The notes: a model not told the origin generated them from the letters alone. Shown: positions 43,494 to 52,720, numbered from the stretch's first letter. The stretch is 64,000 nt of DNA from Sphingomonas sp. 35-24ZXX (GCF_000786215.1 NZ_JROG01000004.1:620001-684000); one strand, 5' to 3'. Made by a program: numbers and translations.

Positions 43494-44516
43494 ATGGCGA
43501 CAATGCGCAGCGTGGTGCTGAAAGCGCCGATCGATGGCCTGCCGCAGCCCGATCATTTCGCCCTTGTCGAGCAGGCAATTCCCGCGCTCGACGACCAGCA
43601 GTTCCTCATCGAACACCGGATTGCCTCGGTTGATCCCGGGGTTCGTTCGCGGCTGCATGCCACCGGGGCGAGCTATGCCCCGCCGATCCCGCCGGGCGGC
43701 ACCATCGACGGCTTCATGGTCGGGCAGGTGGTCGAAAGCCGCAATGCGCGCTTCCCGCAAGGCACCTGGGTGACCGGCAGCGGCGGCTGGACGACGCACA
43801 GCATCGGCAACGGGCGCGGCTATGTGATGCCGGTCGCCGATACGGGCCTGTCGCGCTCGCTGTGGCTGGGCGTGCTCGGCATTCCGGGGATGACCAGCTG
43901 GTTCGGCCTGAAGCGCGTGGGCGAGATGCGCGAAGGCGCGCATGTGCTGATCACCTCGGCCGCCGGTGTCGTCGGCGCGACCGCTGGCCAGCTTGCACGC
44001 GCCTGGGGCGCAGCCAGCGTCACCGGCATCGCAGGCGGCAAGGACAAATGCGACTGGCTGGTCGAGGCGTGCGGCTTCGATGCGGCGATCGACTACAAGG
44101 CCGTCGATGATCTCGACGCGGCGATCGCTGCGTCCTGCCCCAAGGGCGTCGACATCCTGTTCGACAATGTCGGCAATGCGATGATCGACCGGGTGCTGCC
44201 GATGATGCGGCTGAACGGGCATATTGTGGTTTCGGGCCAGGTGGCGGATTACAACGTCCCGCACGAACAGCGGGCAGGGATCACCAACACCGGCGAGTTC
44301 ATCGCCAAGAGGCTGACGATGCGCGGCATCCTGGTGTTCGACGATATCCCCCAGTTCGCCGCCGCGCAGGCCGAGATGGCCGCGATGATCCGCGATGGAA
44401 AGCTGATCTATCGCGAAGAAATGTTCGATGGGCTGGCGGCAATGCCCGAGGCGTTTTGCGGCCTGTTCACCGGGGCCAGCTTCGGCCGCCGACTGGTGCG
44501 ATTGGGAGAGTTTTGA
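43494..44516 (+). CDS. MDR-family NADP-dependent oxidoreductase (CurA-like)
   Basis: A 340-residue zinc-free medium-chain reductase of the leukotriene B4 dehydrogenase/CurA branch, which reduces C=C bonds of enones. The cofactor segment is ITSAAGVVGATAGQLARAWG near residue 155 and GIAGGKDKCDWL follows it as the NADP 2'-phosphate loop. The C-terminal YREEMFDGLAAMPEAFCGLFTG matches the family. No zinc ligands are present. It starts an operon with an enoyl-CoA hydratase and two acyl-CoA dehydrogenase-fold proteins. The stop overlaps the next ATG (TGATG). Confidence 0.92.
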   Translation: MATMRSVVLKAPIDGLPQPDHFALVEQAIPALDDQQFLIEHRIASVDPGVRSRLHATGASYAPPIPPGGTIDGFMVGQVVESRNARFPQGTWVTGSGGWTTHSIGNGRGYVMPVADTGLSRSLWLGVLGIPGMTSWFGLKRVGEMREGAHVLITSAAGVVGATAGQLARAWGAASVTGIAGGKDKCDWLVEACGFDAAIDYKAVDDLDAAIAASCPKGVDILFDNVGNAMIDRVLPMMRLNGHIVVSGQVADYNVPHEQRAGITNTGEFIAKRLTMRGILVFDDIPQFAAAQAEMAAMIRDGKLIYREEMFDGLAAMPEAFCGLFTGASFGRRLVRLGEF

Positions 44517-45328
44517 TGAGCCAGCATTTCCGCATCGAGGACCAGAGCTACAGCCGCTTCACCTTCGAGCGCGATGGCCGGGTGCTGAGCGCGATCATCA
44601 CCTCGAACCATCCGGTCAACGGTGTCGACGGGCCGATGCATGACGAGCTGGCACGGGTGTTCACCGACCTGCAGCGCGACAGCGACAGCGACATCATCGT
44701 GCTGACCGCCAGGGGCAGGGCCTTTTGCGCCGGCGGCGATTTCGAGTGGTTCCAGCAGCAGATCGATGATCCCGCAAGCTTCCGCGCGATCGCCTGGGAT
44801 GCCAAGCGTATCGTCTCCAGCCTGCTCGAGATGGAAAAGCCGATCCTGTGCCGGTTGAACGGCGCGGCGGCTGGGCTGGGGGCGACCATCGCCTTGCTGT
44901 GCGACATCATCGTGGCCGACGAAAGGGCGCTGATCGGCGATCCGCATGTCAAGGTGGGGCTGGTCGCAGGCGATGGCGGCGCGCTGATCTGGCCGCAGCT
45001 GATCGGCTATGCCCGCGCCAAGGAGCTGCTGATGACCGGCGATATGCTGACTGCGAGCGAGGCCAAGGCTTTGGGGCTGATCAATCATGCGGTGCCGGGC
45101 GACCAGCTCGATACGAAGCTGGGAGAGATCATCGCCAAGCTGCAGGGCAACCCCAAATGGGCGGTGCGCTGGACCAAGAGCGTGACCAACATCCCGTTGC
45201 GCGCGCTCGCCGCGCAGATGATGGACGCGGCGATCGGCTGGGAAAGCGTCTCCAACTATCTGGGCGACCGGCGCGAGGCGGTGGCGGCGATGGCCGAGAA
45301 GCGCGCACCCAAGCTGACGGGGGAATAG
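44516..45328 (+). CDS. Enoyl-CoA hydratase/isomerase (crotonase) family protein
   Basis: A 270-residue crotonase. The oxyanion-hole segments are AFCAGGDF near residue 70 and NGAAAGLGATIALLCD near 115-130. Of the two hydratase glutamates, the one at the Glu144 position of rat hydratase is a histidine (DPHVKVGL, H144), while the second is kept (E170 in YARAKE). Similar THV/PHV sequences are common in a bacterial subgroup, so a different reaction (isomerase, hydrolase or lyase) is possible. ATG 44516 overlaps the previous stop. The acyl-CoA dehydrogenase starts 5 bases after its stop. Confidence 0.9.
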   Translation: MSQHFRIEDQSYSRFTFERDGRVLSAIITSNHPVNGVDGPMHDELARVFTDLQRDSDSDIIVLTARGRAFCAGGDFEWFQQQIDDPASFRAIAWDAKRIVSSLLEMEKPILCRLNGAAAGLGATIALLCDIIVADERALIGDPHVKVGLVAGDGGALIWPQLIGYARAKELLMTGDMLTASEAKALGLINHAVPGDQLDTKLGEIIAKLQGNPKWAVRWTKSVTNIPLRALAAQMMDAAIGWESVSNYLGDRREAVAAMAEKRAPKLTGE

Positions 45329-45332
45329 CAAA

Positions 45333-46499
45333 GTGACCCTGCAGACCTTCACCGACGAGCCCGATCATGTCAGCGCCCTGCGCGCGACGATCCAGCGGTT
45401 CGTGGCCGAGCATGCCCCGCGCGAGGCGCGGCAGGCGTGGGACAAGGCGGCGCGCTGGCCGCGCGATGTCTATGCCAGGCTCAACGAACTGGGCCTCACC
45501 GCGCTGACCGTGCCCGAGGAACATGGCGGGGCCGGGCAGGATCTGGTCGCTGCGATCGCAGTGATCGAGGAACTGGCCGCCGCCGGACCGTGCCTGGCGG
45601 GCCCGTTCATCCATACGAGCTTCTATGGCGGCATGAACCTCAGCGAAAACGGCTCGCCCGAGCAGAAGGCCGAGTTTCTGCCGCGCCTTGCCAGGGGCGA
45701 GATGTTCTTCGCTTATGGCCTGTCCGAGCCCAATGTCGGCGGCGACCTTGCCAGTGTCGAGACGCGCGCGGTGCGCGACGGCGACGAGATCGTCATCAAT
45801 GGTGCCAAGCGCTGGTGCACCGGCGCCGATTGGGCGGATTACATCTATTGCCTGGTCCGATCCGGCCCGGCGGAAGAGCGCTACAAGAACCTTTCGTTCG
45901 TGCTGGTGCCGACCCAGGCACCAGGCGTGTCGATGCAGGATATCGAGCACGTCAACCTGCGCTACACGCACAGCCAGGACGTGTATTTCGACAATGTCCG
46001 GCTGCCAGTATCCGCCATCGTCGGCGGCGAGGCGATGTGGAACATGGGGTGGAAGCTGCTCGCGGGCCGCGCGCTCGATGTCGAGAAGCTCGAGATTTCC
46101 GCTGTTGCACTTGGCATCGCGCGCGCCGCGATCGACGAAGCCTGGGCCTATGCGCAGGAGCGCGAGCAGTTCGGCAAGCCGATCAGCCAGCATCAGGCGA
46201 TCCGCCACAAATTGGTCACCGCGCGCACAAAATGGCACGCGGCGCGGCACATGCTGTATCACGCCGCATGGCTGGCGCACGAGGGGCGGCCCTGTTCGGT
46301 CGAGACCAGCATGGCCAAGTTGTTCGTCGCCGATACGGGCGTGGAGATCGCGCTCGCCTGTCAGCAGGTGATGGGGTCCTATGCGCTCAGCGATGCCTAT
46401 GAGATGGAGCGGCATGTCCGCGACCTGCTGGGCATGCCGATCGTTGGCGGGTCGAGCGACATGCAGCGCAACAATCTGGCGAGCCTGATGCGGCTGTAG
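45333..46499 (+). CDS. Acyl-CoA dehydrogenase family protein
   Basis: A 388-residue flavoprotein with the three ACAD domains: an N-terminal helical domain to about 120, the beta domain with FFAYGLSEPNVGGDLAS and RWCTGADWADY, and a C-terminal helical bundle with AYAQEREQFGKPISQHQA. The start is GTG at 45333. The segment where medium-chain ACADs carry the catalytic YEGTSEIQ glutamate reads VGGSSDMQR, so that Glu is a glycine (about 372). This is common in steroid-type and other non-classical ACADs, in which the base lies elsewhere. It probably dehydrogenates an unusual acyl-CoA. Confidence 0.93.
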   Translation: MTLQTFTDEPDHVSALRATIQRFVAEHAPREARQAWDKAARWPRDVYARLNELGLTALTVPEEHGGAGQDLVAAIAVIEELAAAGPCLAGPFIHTSFYGGMNLSENGSPEQKAEFLPRLARGEMFFAYGLSEPNVGGDLASVETRAVRDGDEIVINGAKRWCTGADWADYIYCLVRSGPAEERYKNLSFVLVPTQAPGVSMQDIEHVNLRYTHSQDVYFDNVRLPVSAIVGGEAMWNMGWKLLAGRALDVEKLEISAVALGIARAAIDEAWAYAQEREQFGKPISQHQAIRHKLVTARTKWHAARHMLYHAAWLAHEGRPCSVETSMAKLFVADTGVEIALACQQVMGSYALSDAYEMERHVRDLLGMPIVGGSSDMQRNNLASLMRL

Positions 46500-46532
46500 C
46501 GCCAGCGACATAACGGGGTTTGGGAAAACGTC

Positions 46533-47702
46533 ATGCAACCACTCGAAAGCATCCAGCCTCTTGGCCATGCCATTTCTATTTTGCTGCCCGGCATTGCCGC
46601 GCGGGCGGACGAGATCGAGGCGGCGCGGCGGCTGCCTGCCGATATCGCGCAACAGATGGCGAATGCCGGGGCGTTCAACATCCTTCGGCCACGCAGCCTG
46701 GCGGGGCTCGAGCTGTCGCCGATGGACATGATGGGCGTATTGCACGCGATCGCCCGGGCAGAGGCGAGCGCGGGCTGGTGCGCGATGATCGGATCGACCA
46801 CCGCGCTCAACGCCGCCTATCTCGCGCACGATGTCGCGAGGGAAATCTATTCCGACCCACATTCGATCACCGGCGGCGTGTTCGCGCCGATGGGCCGCGC
46901 CGATGACATGGGTGATCATTATGTCGTCTCGGGCCGCTGGCAATGGGGATCGGGCAGCGCCAATTGCGACTGGTTGTCGGGCGGGGCGATGATCTTCAAG
47001 GACGGCGAACTGCAGCGCTTCGAAAACGGTGCGCCCTATCACCGGATGATGATGTTCCCCGCCGATCAGGCCGAGTTGCTCGATACCTGGCATGTGATGG
47101 GGATGAAAGGCACCGGCTCGGGCGATTTCACGGTCAAGGACATCAAGGTGCCCAAGGAGCGCAGCGTCTCGCTGATCGCCGACAAGCCGGTCGAGCAGGG
47201 GCCGCTCTACCAGTTCCCGATCTTCGGGCTGCTGGCCTTGGGCGTGGCGTCAGTGGCGCTGGGCAATGCGGCGGGCGCGATGGACGAGATCAGGGCGCTC
47301 GCCCGCGCCAAGAAGCCGCAGGGCGGACAGCGCAGCCTCGCCGAACGCGGCGTGGTGCAGACCGAACTGATGCGCGCCGAGGCAAAGCTGGGCGGGGCGG
47401 AAGCGTATCTGCGCGAAAGCGTGGAAAAATGCTGGGACGGCGCGACGACGCGCGGCGAGCTTTCTGCCGATGAACGTGCGCTGCTGCGTCTGGCCGCGAC
47501 CTTCGCGACCGAAACCGCAGCTGATGTCGCCAAGACCGCGTTCACCATTGGCGGCGGCAGCGCGGTCTACATGACCAGCAACCTGCAACGCCGCTTCCGC
47601 GATGCGCATGTCGCCACGCAGCATATCGCGACGGCGAGCAGCGTCTATGAGCTTGTCGGGCGCGTGTCGCTGGGTTTGCCGACCGATATGGCGATGCTGT
47701 GA
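46533..47702 (+). CDS. Acyl-CoA dehydrogenase-fold flavoprotein (HsaA/group D monooxygenase-like)
   Basis: A 389-residue protein of the acyl-CoA dehydrogenase type 2 C-terminal family. The middle domain has GGVFAPMGRADDMGDHYVVSGRWQWGSGSANCDWL, and TWHVMGMKGTGSGDFTVKDIKVP matches flavin-dependent two-component hydroxylases such as HsaA. The C-terminal helices end with AFTIGGGSAVYMTSNLQRRFRDAHVATQHI, in which the histidine near the end is typical of group D. It could be a hydroxylase needing a flavin reductase encoded elsewhere, or a true dehydrogenase. It is the last gene of the MarR-linked operon. Confidence 0.88.
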   Translation: MQPLESIQPLGHAISILLPGIAARADEIEAARRLPADIAQQMANAGAFNILRPRSLAGLELSPMDMMGVLHAIARAEASAGWCAMIGSTTALNAAYLAHDVAREIYSDPHSITGGVFAPMGRADDMGDHYVVSGRWQWGSGSANCDWLSGGAMIFKDGELQRFENGAPYHRMMMFPADQAELLDTWHVMGMKGTGSGDFTVKDIKVPKERSVSLIADKPVEQGPLYQFPIFGLLALGVASVALGNAAGAMDEIRALARAKKPQGGQRSLAERGVVQTELMRAEAKLGGAEAYLRESVEKCWDGATTRGELSADERALLRLAATFATETAADVAKTAFTIGGGSAVYMTSNLQRRFRDAHVATQHIATASSVYELVGRVSLGLPTDMAML

Positions 47703-47722
47703 GGGCGGGAGCGAGGCCTGCA

Positions 47723-47805
47723 ACAGGCTCAGGCTGAGCGGGCTTGGGTGCTAATTCGCCTTTTTGTCCAAGCCATTCAGCACCTTCCGCTCAGCCTGAG
47801 CCTGT
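47723..47805. repeat. REP-like palindromic element after the acyl-CoA operon
   Basis: Exact 19-base arms ACAGGCTCAGGCTGAGCGG (47723-47741) and its reverse complement (47787-47805) flank a 45-base core that has a second, weaker inner pairing (GGTGCT with AGCACC). Outer GGCCT and AGGCC extend it. Sequences of this type (cttcgacaggctcag...) are dispersed in many sphingomonad genomes. It may terminate the operon and the converging crtZ gene. Confidence 0.7.
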
Positions 47806-47901
47806 CGAAGGCCCCGCGCAGTCGGCTGCCGAACAAGGATGACCCCTCCCATCTCTCCGCCATCGAGGGGTAGGGCTTTAGCTAATGTTCAAGAACGGGG
47901 C

Positions 47902-48405
47902 TCAAGCCGCTCCGACCGAATCACGCACGACGGCGATCCCGGCCTCGCGCTGGCGCTTGAGTTCCTGCTTCAACTTGATCGGGTCCTCGGCGACGATGAA
48001 GCCGAAGCTCACCCCGCCTTCCTTGCCGATGGTCGCGTGGTGCAGCTTGTGCGCCTGGACCAGACGCTTGGCGTAACCGCTCTTGGGCACCCAGCGGAAA
48101 TAGCGCTGATGCACCAGCCCGTCGTGGATCAGCGTGTAGATCGCGCCATAGATCATCACGCCGATGCCCATCCAGGTCGCCGGTTCCCACAGCCAGGCAC
48201 CGATGATGAACAGGCTGATCGAGATGGCCGATCCCACGATGGCGTAGAGGTCGTTCTTCTCGAAGGTGTTGTTGTGCGGTTCGTGATGGTCGCGGTGCCA
48301 GTCCCAGCCCCAGCCGTGCATCACATATTTGTGGCTCCACCACGCCACGAATTCCATGAACGCGACCGAAGCGACAACGATGCCGAGATTGATGAGGGCT
48401 TGCAT
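47902..48405 (-). CDS. crtZ: Beta-carotene 3-hydroxylase
   Basis: A 167-residue membrane di-iron hydroxylase that adds 3-hydroxyl groups to beta-carotene to make zeaxanthin-type xanthophylls. All histidine boxes are present: HKYVMH (25-30), HRDHHEPH (37-44), HDGLVHQRYFRW and HKLHHA. Three to four hydrophobic helices lie between them. A longer frame upstream has no fitting N-terminus; ATG 48405 is chosen. It is a lone gene here, consistent with yellow pigmentation in sphingomonads. It diverges from leuC. Confidence 0.94.
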   Translation of the reverse strand: MQALINLGIVVASVAFMEFVAWWSHKYVMHGWGWDWHRDHHEPHNNTFEKNDLYAIVGSAISISLFIIGAWLWEPATWMGIGVMIYGAIYTLIHDGLVHQRYFRWVPKSGYAKRLVQAHKLHHATIGKEGGVSFGFIVAEDPIKLKQELKRQREAGIAVVRDSVGAA

Positions 48406-48548
48406 GGTCTTAGAATAGGCGCATTCGCATGCCGATTGAAGAGGGCATATTGTCCTGGTTGCAAAGGCAACCAAATCCGCGCTGGATTTGCCTTTCCGCT
48501 TCTGCCAATCGGCCTGCAAAGATCGGTCCATAAGGGGTAATTTGCGCG
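48406..48548. promoter_or_regulatory. crtZ/leuC divergent promoter with two adjacent hairpins
   Basis: TGGTTGC-4-GCAACCA (48456-48473) and CAAATCC-5-GGATTTG (48472-48490) lie end to end and share the bases CA, 59 bases before the leuC ATG. They could form alternative RNA structures in a leuC leader. No leucine-rich leader peptide was found. Confidence 0.35.
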
Positions 48549-49976
48549 ATGGCTCAGGCAAAAACGCTCTACGAGAAAATCTGGGATGCGCATGTCGTCG
48601 ATCAGCGCGACGATGGCACCGCGATCATCTTCATCGACCGGCATCTCGTGCACGAAGTCACCAGCCCGCAGGCGTTCGAAGGCCTGCGCATCGCCGGCCG
48701 CAAGGTACGCCGGCCCGATCTGACGCTCGCCGTACCCGATCACAACGTGCCCACCACCGCGCGGGTCGATGCTGCGGGCAAGCGTATTCCGATCGCCGAT
48801 CCTGAAAGCCGCGCGCAGCTCGAGGCGCTGGAGCGCAACGCGCCCGCGTTCGGCGTGCCCTATATCGATGCGACCGACATTCGTCAGGGCATCGTCCATG
48901 TCATCGGGCCCGAGCAGGGCTTTACGCTGCCCGGCTGCACGATGGTGTGCGGCGACAGCCACACCGCCGCGCACGGCGCGCTGGGAGCCCTTGCCTTCGG
49001 CATCGGCACCTCGGAGGTCGAGCATGTGCTGGCAACCCAGACGCTGCAGCTCAAGCGGTCGAAGTCGATGGAGATCCGCGTCGAGGGTGATCTGCCTGCT
49101 GGCGTCAGCCCCAAGGACCTGATCCTGCACATCATCGGCCAGATCGGCGCGGCTGGCGGCACCGGCCATGTCATCGAATATCGCGGCCGCGTGTTCGAAC
49201 AGATGTCGATCGAGGGACGGCTGACCATTTCCAACATGTCGATCGAGGCAGGCGCGCGCGCCGGTCTGATCGCGCCCGATGATGCGACCTTCGCTTATCT
49301 CGAAGGCCGCCCGATGGCGCCCAAGGGGGCCGACTGGGATGCAGCGGTAGCCTATTGGCGCACGCTCAGGACCGATGACGGCGCGGTGTTCGACAAGAGC
49401 GTCGTGATCAACGCCGCCGATGTCGCGCCTTCGGTCACCTGGGGCACCAGCCCGGAAGATGTCGTCCCGATCACCGGCAGCATCCCGGACCCTCAGAGCT
49501 TTGCCGATGCTTCCAAGCGCGCCGCCGCGCAGAAATCGCTCGACTATATGGGCCTGTCCGCGGGCACGCCGCTGACGCAGGTTCCTGTCGAGCATGTCTT
49601 CATCGGCAGCTGCACCAACAGCCGCATCGAGGATCTGCGCGCCGCCGCCGCCGTGCTCAAGGGGCGGCGCAACGCCCCGGGCATCAAGTCGGCTCTGGTC
49701 GTGCCGGGATCCGGCCTGGTCAAACGCCAGGCGGAAGAAGAGGGCCTCGACCGCATCTTCATCGAAGCCGGCTTCGAATGGCGCGAGCCGGGTTGCTCGG
49801 CGTGCCTGGGCATGAACCCGGACAAGGTGCCGGCAGGCGAACGCTGCGCCTCGACCTCCAACCGCAATTTCGTCGGCCGCCAGGGGCCCGGTGCGCGCAC
49901 GCATCTGGTGTCGCCCGCGATGGCGGCCGCCGCCGCGGTGACCGGACGGCTGAGCGATGTGCGCGAATTGATGTGA
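48549..49976 (+). CDS. leuC: 3-isopropylmalate dehydratase large subunit
   Basis: A 475-residue aconitase-superfamily protein that, with LeuD, isomerises 2- to 3-isopropylmalate in leucine synthesis. The [4Fe-4S] cysteines are C355 in GSCTNSR and C416 and C419 in [21 protein letters not shown] near 133 and the C-terminal [12 protein letters not shown] are standard LeuC signatures. Length is normal. Unusually, an exported metallo-beta-lactamase-fold gene and a small membrane gene separate it from leuD. Confidence 0.97.
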   Translation: MAQAKTLYEKIWDAHVVDQRDDGTAIIFIDRHLVHEVTSPQAFEGLRIAGRKVRRPDLTLAVPDHNVPTTARVDAAGKRIPIADPESRAQLEALERNAPAFGVPYIDATDIRQGIVHVIGPEQGFTLPGCTMVCGDSHTAAHGALGALAFGIGTSEVEHVLATQTLQLKRSKSMEIRVEGDLPAGVSPKDLILHIIGQIGAAGGTGHVIEYRGRVFEQMSIEGRLTISNMSIEAGARAGLIAPDDATFAYLEGRPMAPKGADWDAAVAYWRTLRTDDGAVFDKSVVINAADVAPSVTWGTSPEDVVPITGSIPDPQSFADASKRAAAQKSLDYMGLSAGTPLTQVPVEHVFIGSCTNSRIEDLRAAAAVLKGRRNAPGIKSALVVPGSGLVKRQAEEEGLDRIFIEAGFEWREPGCSACLGMNPDKVPAGERCASTSNRNFVGRQGPGARTHLVSPAMAAAAAVTGRLSDVRELM

Positions 49977-50049
49977 TGGGATGAGGCCGGTTGCCGTCGC
50001 CGTGTCGATGGCAGCCGATGGCCAGGTTCGGGATGGAAGGGGAAACGTG

Positions 50050-50889
50050 ATGCGCCGGTTGATGACCTATCTCGCTATGGCCACGGGCCTGGGGCTCGCC
50101 AGCCCCGCCGCAGCCCAGCAGGCCGAAGTGAAGCTCTGGCGGCTCGATTGCGGGTCGGTCGCGGCCAACGATCTCAATGCCTTTTCGGACACCAAGGCCT
50201 ATACCGGCCAGTCGAAGCGGCTCGCCAGCAGCTGCTATCTGATCCAGCATGGAGCGGACTATCTGCTGTGGGATACCGGGCTTCCCGCCGCGATGAAGGG
50301 CAAGCCGCTCGACCCCAAGGCTGCGATGGATGCCACGGTGACGGCCACCATCAAGGAGCAGCTGGCAGAACTCAAGGTCGATCCGGCGCAGATCAAATAT
50401 GTCGGGGTCAGCCATTATCATTTCGACCATATCGGTCAGCTGGGCGAATTTCCCGGTGCAACCTTGCTGGTCGGCAAGCCCGACTGGCAGGTGGTGACCA
50501 CCGATCCCGCCAGCTATGGCGCAGACCCCAAGCCGTTCGAACCCTGGATCAAGGGTGGCAGCAAGGTGGAAACGGTCGCGAACGACAAGGACATCTTTGG
50601 CGATGGATCGGTGACCATGCTGCGCCTGCCGGGGCACACTCCCGGGCATAACGGGCTGCTGGTGCGGCTGAAGACCAAGGGGCCGGTGCTTCTGACCGGC
50701 GATCTGGCGCATTTCAAAGAGAATTACGCGAGCAATGGCGTGCCGACTTTCAATTTCGACCGGGCGCAAACGCTGGCTTCGCTTGACCGGTTCAAGAAAC
50801 TGGCCGACAATCTCAAGGCAAAGGTGATCATTCAGCACGAGCCGGCTGATATCAAGAAGTTGCCGGCCTTTCCCCAAGCGGCGGAGTAA
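50050..50889 (+). CDS. Exported metallo-beta-lactamase-fold hydrolase (AHL lactonase-like)
   Basis: A 279-residue protein with a signal peptide (MRRLMTYLAMATGLGLASPAAAQQ, cut near residue 23). The HxHxDH zinc motif is HYHFDH at 122-127, with further ligands in PGHTPGHNG (the motif histidine) and TGDLAHF (bridging aspartate). This arrangement is found in N-acyl-homoserine lactonases and related lactonases, so quorum-signal or other lactone hydrolysis is possible. The start is taken at ATG 50050 after an AGGGGA ribosome site; GTG 50047 and an ATG at 49981 are in frame, but the last lacks a signal peptide at its start. It lies 73 bases after leuC. Confidence 0.88.
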   Translation: MRRLMTYLAMATGLGLASPAAAQQAEVKLWRLDCGSVAANDLNAFSDTKAYTGQSKRLASSCYLIQHGADYLLWDTGLPAAMKGKPLDPKAAMDATVTATIKEQLAELKVDPAQIKYVGVSHYHFDHIGQLGEFPGATLLVGKPDWQVVTTDPASYGADPKPFEPWIKGGSKVETVANDKDIFGDGSVTMLRLPGHTPGHNGLLVRLKTKGPVLLTGDLAHFKENYASNGVPTFNFDRAQTLASLDRFKKLADNLKAKVIIQHEPADIKKLPAFPQAAE

Positions 50890-50894
50890 CGAAC

Positions 50895-51080
50895 GTGACC
50901 AAGGACAAGAAGAGCGGCTGGTCGAACCAGGCGATGGCCGGCGCGGCGGTGGGGTCAGCAGCGCTCGCTGCCGCCCTGCTGTATGTCGGCAAGCAGTTTG
51001 CCAAGCCCAAGGCGGATGCGCCTGCCAAGCCCGAAGAGCCGGGTGCCGAAGCGACCGAGGGTCCCCATGCAACCGATTGA
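50895..51080 (+). CDS. Small single-pass membrane protein
   Basis: A 61-residue protein with a GTG start 5 bases after the lactonase-like gene. It has a basic N-terminus (TKDKKSGW), a hydrophobic segment of about 20 residues ([20 protein letters not shown]), a KxAKPK stretch and an acidic tail. It overlaps the leuD start by 14 bases, so it is probably translated with it. No family is recognised. Its small size makes it a lower-confidence gene, but the spacing and coupling support it. Confidence 0.6.
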   Translation: MTKDKKSGWSNQAMAGAAVGSAALAAALLYVGKQFAKPKADAPAKPEEPGAEATEGPHATD

Positions 51081-51660
51081 GCGTGTCGAGGGACGGGCCA
51101 TCCCCTTTGGCCGCAAGAATGTCGATACCGATATCATCATCTCGGCGCAGTGGCTGAAGACGATCAGCCGCGAAGGCCTGGGCAAGGGCGCATTCGAAAC
51201 GGTGCGGGCCGAGCCCGGCAACGTATTCGACGATCCCGAATTCGCAGGCGCGCCGATCCTGATCGCTGGCGACAATTTCGGCTGCGGCTCGAGCCGCGAG
51301 CACGCGGCCTGGGCTCTCACTGATCTGGGCATCCATGCGGTGATCGCTCCCAGCTTTTCCGACATTTTCGCCAGTAATGCCTTCAAGAACGGCATTCTGA
51401 CCGTGGTGCTGCCGCAAGAGGCCGTCGACCGGTTGATGGAGGTCGCGGCGAGCGATCCGATCCATATCGATCTGGAAAGCCAGTCGGTGACCACCCCGTT
51501 CCAGGACCGGTTCACCTTCGATATCGACCCGTTCCGCAAGACCTGCCTGATGCAGGGGCTGGACGAGATCGGCCTGACTCTAGGCAAGGCCGACGCGATC
51601 AGCGCCTATGAGGCCAAGGCGCGCGCAGAACGGCCCTGGCTGGTGCCCGCAGCGGCGTGA
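51067..51660 (+). CDS. leuD: 3-isopropylmalate dehydratase small subunit
   Basis: A 197-residue swivel-domain subunit of isopropylmalate isomerase. [11 protein letters not shown] near residue 15, [17 protein letters not shown] near 70 and [18 protein letters not shown] are all family signatures. ATG 51067 is preferred over an in-frame ATG at 50983, which would lie deep in the small membrane gene. It forms the active enzyme with LeuC. Confidence 0.97.
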   Translation: MQPIERVEGRAIPFGRKNVDTDIIISAQWLKTISREGLGKGAFETVRAEPGNVFDDPEFAGAPILIAGDNFGCGSSREHAAWALTDLGIHAVIAPSFSDIFASNAFKNGILTVVLPQEAVDRLMEVAASDPIHIDLESQSVTTPFQDRFTFDIDPFRKTCLMQGLDEIGLTLGKADAISAYEAKARAERPWLVPAAA

Positions 51661-51724
51661 ATGGCCCTGCTCCCGCAAGGTCGGGAGCGCGAACAAACCC
51701 AATCAAAAAAATGGAGAGAGCCTG

Positions 51725-52720
51725 ATGAAAGCCCTTTTGTCGAATGCGCCCGGTGGTCCCGATACGCTGGCCATGACCGAAGTCGATACCCCGGTTGCCG
51801 GCCCCGGCGAGCTGCTGGTGGCGGTCAAGACGTGTTCGATCAACTTCCCCGACGCACTGATCATCAAGGACATGTATCAGCTGAAACCCCAGCGCCCGTT
51901 CGCGCCGGGCAGCGAAATCGCAGGAACCGTCGAGGCGGTGGGCGAGGGCGTCACCGGCTGGTCGGTCGGCGACCGGGTGATCGCGGGCACGGGCTTTGGC
52001 GGGCTGGTCGAAAAGAAGGTCGTGGCCGCCGCAGGCGCGTACAAGCTGCCCGAACAGTTCAGCTTTGAGCAGGGCGCATCGTTGCTAATGACCTATGGCA
52101 CCTCGATCCACGCGCTCAAGGACCGCGGCCACATCAAGCCCGGCGATACCCTGCTGGTGCTGGGTGCGGCAGGCGGCGTCGGTCTTGCTGCCGTTGAGCT
52201 CGGCAAGGCCTATGGCGCGCGCGTCGTGGCCGCAGTGTCGAGCGAGGACAAGGCCAAGGCTGCGCGCGAATCGGGCGCGGACGAGGTGGTGGTCTATGCC
52301 CGCCAGCCGTTCGACAAGGATCAGTCCAAGGCGCTGGCGAATGCGTTCAAGGATGCGGTCGGCCCCCATGGCGCAGACATCGTCTATGACGCGGTCGGCG
52401 GCGATTACAGCGAGCCTGCGGTGCGCGCGATGGCCTGGGAAGGGCGCTTTCTGGTGGTCGGCTTCCCCGCCGGGATTGCCAAGCTGCCGCTCAATCTGAC
52501 CTTGCTCAAGAGCTGCGATGTCTGCGGCGTGTTCTGGGGCGCCTTCGCCGCCCGCGAGCCGCAGCGCAACGCTGCCAACATCGCCGAATTGTTCGATCTG
52601 TGGGCGGCGGGCAAGATTTCGCCGCGCATCTCGGAAACCTTCAGCTTCGAAAACGCGCCCCAGGCGATTGCCCGGCTTGAAAATCGCGAGGCAATCGGCA
52701 AGCTTGTAGTGACGATGTGA
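51725..52720 (+). CDS. NADPH:quinone oxidoreductase (zeta-crystallin-like MDR)
   Basis: A 331-residue zinc-free medium-chain reductase. Features include APGSEIAGTVEAVGEGV near residue 60, VLGAAGGVGLAAVELGKAYGARV near 150 as the nucleotide-binding loop, and a GRFLVVGFPAGIAKLPLNL strand. These match the quinone oxidoreductase branch. ATG 51725 follows a GGAGAG ribosome site; the open frame continues upstream into leuD but without a fitting start. It reduces quinones or enones with NADPH and may serve detoxification. Confidence 0.92.
   Translation: MKALLSNAPGGPDTLAMTEVDTPVAGPGELLVAVKTCSINFPDALIIKDMYQLKPQRPFAPGSEIAGTVEAVGEGVTGWSVGDRVIAGTGFGGLVEKKVVAAAGAYKLPEQFSFEQGASLLMTYGTSIHALKDRGHIKPGDTLLVLGAAGGVGLAAVELGKAYGARVVAAVSSEDKAKAARESGADEVVVYARQPFDKDQSKALANAFKDAVGPHGADIVYDAVGGDYSEPAVRAMAWEGRFLVVGFPAGIAKLPLNLTLLKSCDVCGVFWGAFAAREPQRNAANIAELFDLWAAGKISPRISETFSFENAPQAIARLENREAIGKLVVTM

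Noticed and set aside
45129-47093. Long open frame on the minus strand through the crotonase and ACAD genes
   Set aside because: Histidine-, arginine- and alanine-rich translation with no domain; a high-G+C mirror of well-supported plus-strand genes. The same holds for long antisense frames at 7680-9182, 10109-12415, 14050-15567 and 35788-37986.
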